Shown piece by piece: positions 57,769-64,000 of a stretch of 64,000 nucleotides of DNA. The notes beneath the pieces were generated by a model, which ran no database searches, had not been told where the DNA came from, and saw nothing but the letters and a program-made list of their open reading frames with translations. The stretch comes from Ustulina deusta (lineage: Eukaryota > Ascomycota > Sordariomycetes > Xylariales > Xylariaceae). Every line of letters begins with the position of its first letter. Position 1 is the stretch's first letter. The stretch is taken from NCBI GenBank assembly GCA_023159155.1, contig JAJNNX010000004.1:124001-188000 (forward strand). Reading direction: 5' to 3'. A program made the translations under genes and the position numbers.

Positions 57769-58643
57769 TCACGATGATTTCTTCTTCTTGTCGTCTACTA
57801 ATTCAATGTTGTCCTCTGGTATTTCCTTATACTTTTCAAGGAGGAACTCTTCAATCTCGTCACTCACATCACCCTGAACGACAATCTCTTCGCCGCCGCT
57901 AGGCACCTTAGTCACCGAAGACCCTGTGGCAAACTTCTTGCCAAACTCCTTGGCGACCTTCTTAAGATCGAGGCCGAAAGCCTCCAAGCCCGATACCGCG
58001 GTAACAAACTTCCTCTTATTCCTCTCGACACGCTTTATCGTGATGACGCTGTTGGCTATCTTGTCGGCTTGCTTTTGTTCGGCCTTTTCAGCCTGGGCGG
58101 CCTTCTTTTGGGCGTCTTTGGCGGCCCTCTTCTGGGCCTCGACGGATAACGATGCTGTGGCAGCTTCTAGCGCTTCTACGCCCCATGGTTGGTTCAGTTA
58201 GCGTCATGAGCCCCCCCCCCCCCCCATTCGCACCTCGACGATCTCGGTGTTCATCGCGACGAGAAGAACACGTACCGGGTGACCATATCTTCTCATACAT
58301 AGCAGGGTGCGCTTTCTGCAGCCAATCCTGGCATTTCTTGACGGTACCGCCATATTCGCAGTACTAGTGTGAATAGATGGTTAGCCTGTGTCTTGTTCGC
58401 TGGTCGGTCTGGTCCAGATGTAGCGTCCTGTGGCTGGACGTTGAGAGTAGCGAGGAAACTCGTACCTCGGGGGGTAGCGTGCAAACTGGTCCGATGTTGT
58501 TTATTAGTATAGCTTCTCCCCACATTACAGGTCGCGGAGCAGAGATGTGTATGTTATGTTAGTTGGGTGGACTTACCGCCGCAATAGGTGACACGGCGAC
58601 TCTGGGCTTCACTCGCAACTTCTGGTTGCTCGGTATCTGCCAT
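57769..58643 (-). CDS. tma22: Tma22/DENR-like translation recycling factor
   Basis: Four exons, complement of 57769..58175, 58276..58363, 58466..58485 (20 nt) and 58577..58643; 193 residues. N-terminal Cys motif VTYCGVCTLPPEYCEYGGT, probably zinc-binding, spans three exons. A helical charged linker (EAQKRAAKDAQKKAAQAEKA) leads to the C-terminal SUI1/eIF1-like domain: ITIKRVERNKRKFVTAVSGL, FGLDLKKVAKEFGKKFATGS, EEIVVQGDVSDEIEEFLLEK. Tma22 pairs with Tma20 (MCT-1) to remove deacylated tRNA from 40S subunits after termination. The 20-nt exon is needed to restore TLPPE|YCEYGG. An intron contains a C14-15 homopolymer. Confidence 0.92.
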
Positions 58644-60296
58644 GGCCCAATCAATTGTACGTGTAGGATGCTATGAAGTTTGATTTGGGTTTGGGCAGCC
58701 GCGTTCGCGGTTGCATTAGCATTAATAGGCTATCACGAGGTTGGTGGGTTTTTTTCGGTTGCTCGTTGAAGGTGGCATGAAGAGATGGCGGGGTCATTGA
58801 CGATGGTGGGGTAGATTGATCCAATGCACCGCGTGTTCGAGCACGATGTCAAAGAAAGGAGTCGCCCCACTTGCTCTATGCTCCTACCTATAGCTGCTAT
58901 TCGGTCGCTATAGCATCCAGTGCCTAAGGCTGCCTATATGTGCCTAGGTGGTTTCTTATCAGTTGCCCGAATCAGGGCTGTCACATTTTCTTCATTGGCG
59001 TCTCATTTGAATTTTGGTACAGCACCTAGCATGAACTTTGAAGATGTCAAGTAGCGCCGAATTGCATCTCGTATTATTGGTATTGTTGCAGTGCATCCAG
59101 CCTGGAGGTTCTCTGCCGCTTGTCAATGGTCTAGAAGCATGATAGGCTTGATATACCTTTCGGCGGCGGCGTCTCTAATCGACATCACCCCCTCGTTCTT
59201 TGTTCAACTCATCTCATCTCTTGTCGTCCATCGAGGCTGTCAGTTGCTACGCGCTTCGCATCTACCCCACGTGGACATGGGCTGTCATGCTTTGACTAGC
59301 AGACAAACTCGAGAACCGATCCTCTAGGCTGCACATGGATATGCTGACTAGCTTATAACCATAACCTGGTTGCAGCCGGGGTGACAGTTGCACAGCGAGC
59401 CGCCGGCGAAGCGCGCTGTTTCTTCCAGACCACCTCCCAGACCTGGTCAGGCCAGCACAATCAATATACGGAATAGCAAACCGGCTATGACGTATCCTTC
59501 GCAGACAGTTCCGGTGTTGGACATGCCTATTCCCTCGAGTCTTCTCGTCGTGAACGTCGCGTGTCCAATCATGGATTATCGTGCTTATAGTCGCGGAGCG
59601 ACGTTGGGCTATTAAGCGCCCGATACAGCACAGCTCCTCTATTGGCTTGGAAACATGCACGTCGCCCCCAATCATCGACCGCCCGCCCACCCCACCGCCT
59701 GACGCTCGCCTCGTGATTGGTCGTGTTGACATGGGTTCTAAAGATAACCTCCAGACCGACCGACAGGTCCGGCGTGATTGGGTTGTGCTGTCGGTGGTCT
59801 ACCCGATCTCATCGTAGACCATCGACTGTCAGCGACACCGCGAGTCTTCTTCTTCCATGGTTTTCACGCCCTCATACCAAATCGGGTTCGCGCAAGTGTG
59901 CGTTCTGGGCAAACCTGCAGTCGTAATGCAAGGTTATGTGTGTTCTGTGTGACTCCGCCTATCCTCGCTGGATTGAAGCGCCTGGTCTTTTTCTTCGAAG
60001 AATGTTCCCAGCACCGTAGCCGCTTGAGGTTCACAGCCCCCAAGGAATAAAACTATCCGTACCCAAGCGCTTGGTAGGTCCGGGGTTCTTCTGTCCTCTT
60101 CTCTTCCAGCTTCCTGTAGGTTGCCTCATTTTCTACCTCGCTTCGTTGACCGAAGCATTCCAGTCGTTGGGGACGTGTTTTCTATGTCCCTTACTTTCTA
60201 TGACGCCGGACGTCCTCTTCGTTACTGTTTCCAGATTTTTCTCATTACCGTAACACTATCGCGTTCTCTATTGGAATTTCCACCGTATATCTCAAG
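58644..60296. promoter_or_regulatory. tma22 / methyltransferase divergent intergenic region
   Basis: 1.65 kb. ORFs at 59262-59817 show no conserved sequence. Possible long pyrimidine-rich leader just before 60297 (60090-60290). Nothing else supported. Confidence 0.4.
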
Positions 60297-63269
60297 ATGT
60301 CTGAGTTACTTCTTCTGCCGTCGAGCACCTATCAACCACCCCCGTCGCCTTCGCTGGCCCGAAGGCCGGGAAGGTCACTTAATACAATAATGGAAGAGCC
60401 TGAAGATTCACAACGGAGGCGGACTTTGCAGCGCCAACGCAGAATCCAGGCTCGCCCGCCAAATGAGAAGATAGTACAATGGCTATCACCCCATAGTGAT
60501 CACTTCCCCACACCGCGTGGTTTTCACTTCATGTCGGCACCCATACTACCCGATTCTCCTTCGACAGCATCTTTTGACGAGAGTAATTCACCGTCGACAT
60601 CCTCGAATCCATGGAACCGGGCTAGTGTCAGTACTGATGTCACAGAATTTGACGATATATATGATATATCAGATGACGAGGAGTCCCAACAAAAGATGAC
60701 AAGAACTTCATCACAAAAGCGCCACGAGAACTCAAGTGCTCCCCCCGGGAAGCACTCGAGGACAGCATCTTCATCATCTCATCGTGGATTGCCACCTTTA
60801 GTTATCCCAACTCAGCGGGATTCCAATCTGGAAAGCTGGTCCGGAAGACCAGATATGAGGAAACTTACCACCCCCATACCTCCAACACCACCCTCCAAAG
60901 TCGAGATGTCTCCAGCAGTAATTTCTTTCCTACAATCACAGCAAGCTCAAGAAGTACCAACAATATCAGCACCACCTTCTCTAGATGGTAGCTTCACGTC
61001 CGATCAGATGGCTGCCATGTCCGCGCCAGTAACGCCAGTTATGGAATCAGACGAGGTTCCTCTGGGCGACTGGTCCGGTGTTCAACTACAGCCGGCTGCT
61101 CTAGCAACACTACAGGCCTTATCTGGAAGTGAGGATACCTACGAGCAATATCAGTCTGAGCAGGTTATTGAAGTTCCAGAGGAGAGGGTACCTGAAATGA
61201 CACAGCAAACTCGCCGATTGTTCACTGCCGCACCTCGACCGTTTCTGAGGCTGACAACTGGAGGGCGACAACCTCTAAGTGGGTTGACAAGACTTGAAAT
61301 TCCATCTCCGGGCGGTTTCTTTTCCGGACTTTCGCCACGGGCAAGACACACCTGGCATATGCCTTCCAAGACTCCTGAAGAAATTGCACCACCTACCTCG
61401 ACTACTGCTGAACAGTTTTATCGTTGTCCATGGCTGGAGCCTACTCAATCAGTGTTTCCTCCGCTGCCTCCTCAGTCCAGGCAACAAGTCAATTATACGA
61501 CTCCTTCGGCACCAGTTGAGCATGTCATCGAAATCAGGGGCACTATGTCGGATGGTATGCCCACTGCCAGACCGATTATTCTAGAGCAGGTTGTAGAAGT
61601 CAAAAACACTCTTCCAGAGGATCCCTTAACAGCACGGCGCATTGAACGAAGAAGCCCCGTCACGTCGCCCACTTCCGCGGTCGAGCCTACATCTCCGGAT
61701 GAGAACTTGGTAGTCACGGAGATCGTAACAGTGTATGACCCGGAGTACACAAGGAAGCAGCAGTCGGCGGCTCTCGCTAACCTAGATCGTACGGAACTTT
61801 GGCTTATGGCTCAGAAGCATTATCTGCAAGGAGTTCATGTAGAAGAAGAATCACAGTCAGATTCCCCGTCAGAGCAAGAATCAATTGAGATCAATTTCAA
61901 GGATGTGGCAAAGGAATCGGAGGCAGAATCCGACGAATCCCCGGTCACGCAAAAAAAGAAGACCGTTCGCTTCTCGGAAATCGTGGTTAAGACAAACATT
62001 CCACGTACTCTTCCATCCAAATTTGCACGCAAAGAGTCCGCATATTACCGGGCCTTTCAGGACTACATCATTCGATCTGGCCAACAAGACACCTTCGTTC
62101 ACCGTCTCCCACGGTTCGAGGCTCTTCAAGCGCAACGCATTGCTTTACGCGAGGCCCATCGCAACCAGCTACTCGGCAAGTATCAATTATCAGTAGTGCC
62201 GCAATCCGCACGAAAGCGCATGAGCGCTAACGTAGTTCGCGGTGACGATGTCCTCGTTGATGACCCAGAGAAATTGAAGCGTGAAAAGGAGGAGGAAGCG
62301 TTCACCCAGATGGCTACGGCCAACTGGCACGTAAGTGCAATCAAGGCTCTGAATAATGGACGACTCTTCTCCGCTCCAATAGCTAAGCAACTAGCGAGAC
62401 TTTCTCGCATCGGTGGCGCCCATGATCGTGCACGCATCCTCGACCTTGGTGGCCAGGCAACGTGCGACTGGGCCTGGCATTGTGCTATCACATATCCCAA
62501 CACGAAGGTGTATACAGTGACCACCAAGGCGATCCGCCAGCTGTCAAATTGCAATATGCGTGGCCCGCCTAACCACCGACAGATCGCTGTTGAACGACTC
62601 ATACGACTGCCCTTCCCCGATGAGTACTTTGACCTCGTGTCGGCACGTGATCTTCATTCTATTCTTAAATTTATTGGTGAGAACGGTGAGGATGAGTGGG
62701 AGAGCTGCCTGAGCGAAGTGATGCGAGTGCTGAAACCCGGCGGTTACCTTGAGTTTTCAGTAATGGATTCAGATATCATGAACGCAGGCCCGCTCGGCCT
62801 CGCCAAGTCGGTTGAGTTCGGCTTCTCGCTCAAGACGCTGGGCTACGACTCGAACCCCACCCGACTCTTTCTGGGGCGTCTGGGCAGAGCTGGCTTCGAC
62901 GAGGTCCGCCGCGCTTGGATGTGCCTTCCTATGGGTCATACTAAGCTCCCGGCCGGAGAAAAGCCCCTCCCCGTCGTGCGTGACAGCAATGGCATCGAAA
63001 GGACCCGTGAAATCGCGGCCATTGTCCAGGGCTCGACTGATGGTGCTGCCAGCATCACAGGGCTTGTTGGAAGTTGGGCGTGGGAGCGCTGGCTCCTTCG
63101 CTGCGAGATGGAAAAGGTAGCGGGTGAGGGCCGGCTCTGGCTCGACGCCGCTGAGGTGCGAGAGGCGGGTAAGTGCCTCGAGGGCGTGCACGGCATCGTT
63201 GAGGAGGGAAGAAGCTGTGGTGCGGGTTTCAGGATGTTGAACGGTTTCGCGAGGAAGCCGAGGGAGTAA
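60297..63269 (+). CDS. Large protein with C-terminal class I SAM-dependent methyltransferase domain
   Basis: Intronless, 990 residues, beginning MSELLLLPSSTYQPPPSPSL; an in-frame ATG at 60390 (MEEPEDSQRRR) is an alternative. Roughly the first 550 residues are Ser/Pro/Thr-rich and disordered, with conserved-looking islands (PPNEKIVQWLSPHSDHFPTP; VTEFDDIYDISDDEE). A basic region then leads to a methyltransferase fold at about 710-890: motif I ILDLGGQATCDWAWHCA, KVYTVTTKAIRQL, RLPFPDEYFDLVSARDLHSI and motif V-like EVMRVLKPGGYLEFSVMDSD. LKPGGYLEF is a standard class I hallmark. The substrate is unknown. Fungal proteins of this layout are known to me only as hypothetical methyltransferases. Confidence 0.85.
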   Translation: MSELLLLPSSTYQPPPSPSLARRPGRSLNTIMEEPEDSQRRRTLQRQRRIQARPPNEKIVQWLSPHSDHFPTPRGFHFMSAPILPDSPSTASFDESNSPSTSSNPWNRASVSTDVTEFDDIYDISDDEESQQKMTRTSSQKRHENSSAPPGKHSRTASSSSHRGLPPLVIPTQRDSNLESWSGRPDMRKLTTPIPPTPPSKVEMSPAVISFLQSQQAQEVPTISAPPSLDGSFTSDQMAAMSAPVTPVMESDEVPLGDWSGVQLQPAALATLQALSGSEDTYEQYQSEQVIEVPEERVPEMTQQTRRLFTAAPRPFLRLTTGGRQPLSGLTRLEIPSPGGFFSGLSPRARHTWHMPSKTPEEIAPPTSTTAEQFYRCPWLEPTQSVFPPLPPQSRQQVNYTTPSAPVEHVIEIRGTMSDGMPTARPIILEQVVEVKNTLPEDPLTARRIERRSPVTSPTSAVEPTSPDENLVVTEIVTVYDPEYTRKQQSAALANLDRTELWLMAQKHYLQGVHVEEESQSDSPSEQESIEINFKDVAKESEAESDESPVTQKKKTVRFSEIVVKTNIPRTLPSKFARKESAYYRAFQDYIIRSGQQDTFVHRLPRFEALQAQRIALREAHRNQLLGKYQLSVVPQSARKRMSANVVRGDDVLVDDPEKLKREKEEEAFTQMATANWHVSAIKALNNGRLFSAPIAKQLARLSRIGGAHDRARILDLGGQATCDWAWHCAITYPNTKVYTVTTKAIRQLSNCNMRGPPNHRQIAVERLIRLPFPDEYFDLVSARDLHSILKFIGENGEDEWESCLSEVMRVLKPGGYLEFSVMDSDIMNAGPLGLAKSVEFGFSLKTLGYDSNPTRLFLGRLGRAGFDEVRRAWMCLPMGHTKLPAGEKPLPVVRDSNGIERTREIAAIVQGSTDGAASITGLVGSWAWERWLLRCEMEKVAGEGRLWLDAAEVREAGKCLEGVHGIVEEGRSCGAGFRMLNGFARKPRE

Positions 63270-64000
63270 GGTCGGGATGTCGTCTGAAGGCGCGATATAA
63301 TAACAGAAGGCGAAAGCGTAGGGCTGAAGCCAGGCTCGCTTCGAGTCAAGAACTATCTTTTCTTTTGTTTGGTGCTCAGGAATACACGCCCTATATTTTG
63401 TGGCTGTTGGACAGCTACTATCTACTGTCTACATTACGTTCCAGGATAATGAGGCTGCATTAAGGGGTAGTGAGGTCTGGGAGGGACGGCGCCCGGTTGG
63501 GTGGATTTGATAGTAGCAGTCATTGATAGCGTTGATACCCGGGTGTCTGGAATGGAAGAGGGGAGGAGAGAGTGAGAGGAATAGAAACAATAAAAAAAGA
63601 AAAAGCCCTCTCGTGTTCCCATGCTTATTTGCAATAGAGAACGGATGGATGACAAGTGTGAACGGAAGGAACCTCATTTCCTTCTCTTTGTGTGATTGAT
63701 TGTAGACGCCAAATTGCTTCACAAGCGATAAGCATACGAAACAGGACACATTGGTAGATATAGCATATTATGAAGCCATCGACACGACTCCTTTGCGTCG
63801 ACAACCATCTAGATCATATTAGTGCCTACCCACACTACCTCGGTAGGTAATCGAAGCTGCCGATAAGTATTAATCATTTGGTGTTCCTTAAAGGTATGCC
63901 CAGCCGCCGAGTTAAACCCATCTCTACAATGTGGCTTCTAAACTACAACAACCTTCGGCAAAGACTAGTTGTAGATGCGTACCAAGTAATGTAGGTAGGT
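63270..64000. other. Terminal intergenic region
   Basis: Probable 3' UTR of the methyltransferase gene, then TA/GGTA-type motifs (63826-63850 and the last 20 bases). No gene seen. Confidence 0.45.

Noticed and set aside
59262..59817. Frames on both strands with repeated Arg/Pro/Thr
   Set aside because: No conserved sequence; opposing open frames indicate composition rather than coding.

Overview
The window is nuclear DNA of a filamentous ascomycete, most likely a Sordariomycete. Genes carry many short introns (about 47-180 nt) with GTAAGT/GTATGT-like donors, CTAAC-type branch sites and CAG/TAG acceptors. The proteins are recognisably fungal (Nas6, Prp46, Orc1, Acl4, Gir2, Puf6, Rpb4, Trs23, Rpn10, borealin, Tma22). 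Intergenic DNA is long and full of TAGGTACCTA/GTAGGTA-type palindromes, and one AT-rich transposon relic carries C-to-T/G-to-A changes like those left by repeat-induced point mutation (RIP). I cannot name the genus; the motif load is only suggestive of a Xylariales-like lineage. I saw no tRNA, rRNA or CRISPR. Splice structures below were assembled by hand from reading frame, splice consensus and remembered family alignments.

Layout: 1-11.9 kb is conserved housekeeping: the 3' part of a TMF1-like golgin, nas6 (8 exons), an AT-rich element with 52-bp inverted repeats in the nas6/prp46 divergent promoter, prp46 (intronless), ORC1 (BAH and AAA+), an uncharacterised 526-residue protein and prefoldin subunit 5. 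12-22.5 kb is sparse and accessory-like: a secreted HD-domain protein, a small secreted CVNH protein pieced together from four short exons, and a GT17 glycosyltransferase, separated by 1-3 kb of apparently empty DNA. 22.5-30 kb holds a threonine aldolase, a Sel1-repeat protein and a GNAT acetyltransferase. 30-41.6 kb is sparse: a fungal membrane-anchored protein, formyltetrahydrofolate deformylase and a short conserved fungal protein.

42.5-64 kb is gene-dense and mostly conserved: a SprT-like gene with an apparent frameshift, the ribosome-linked set acl4-gir2-puf6, a single-pass membrane protein with a Cys-rich head, rpb4, trs23 (start codon split by an intron), rpn10, borealin, tma22 and a 990-residue protein with a C-terminal methyltransferase domain.

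Functionally the window contains two proteasome genes (nas6, rpn10), several ribosome/translation genes (acl4, gir2, puf6, tma22), and single genes for replication, splicing, transcription, trafficking and mitosis. They do not form a pathway cluster; neighbours mostly sit in convergent/divergent pairs. I found no convincing new multi-gene system. The most interesting items are gene-structure oddities (split ATG, 14-nt microexon), the RIP-like element in a shared promoter, the frameshifted SprT gene, the secreted CVNH/HD genes and the widespread intergenic palindrome.
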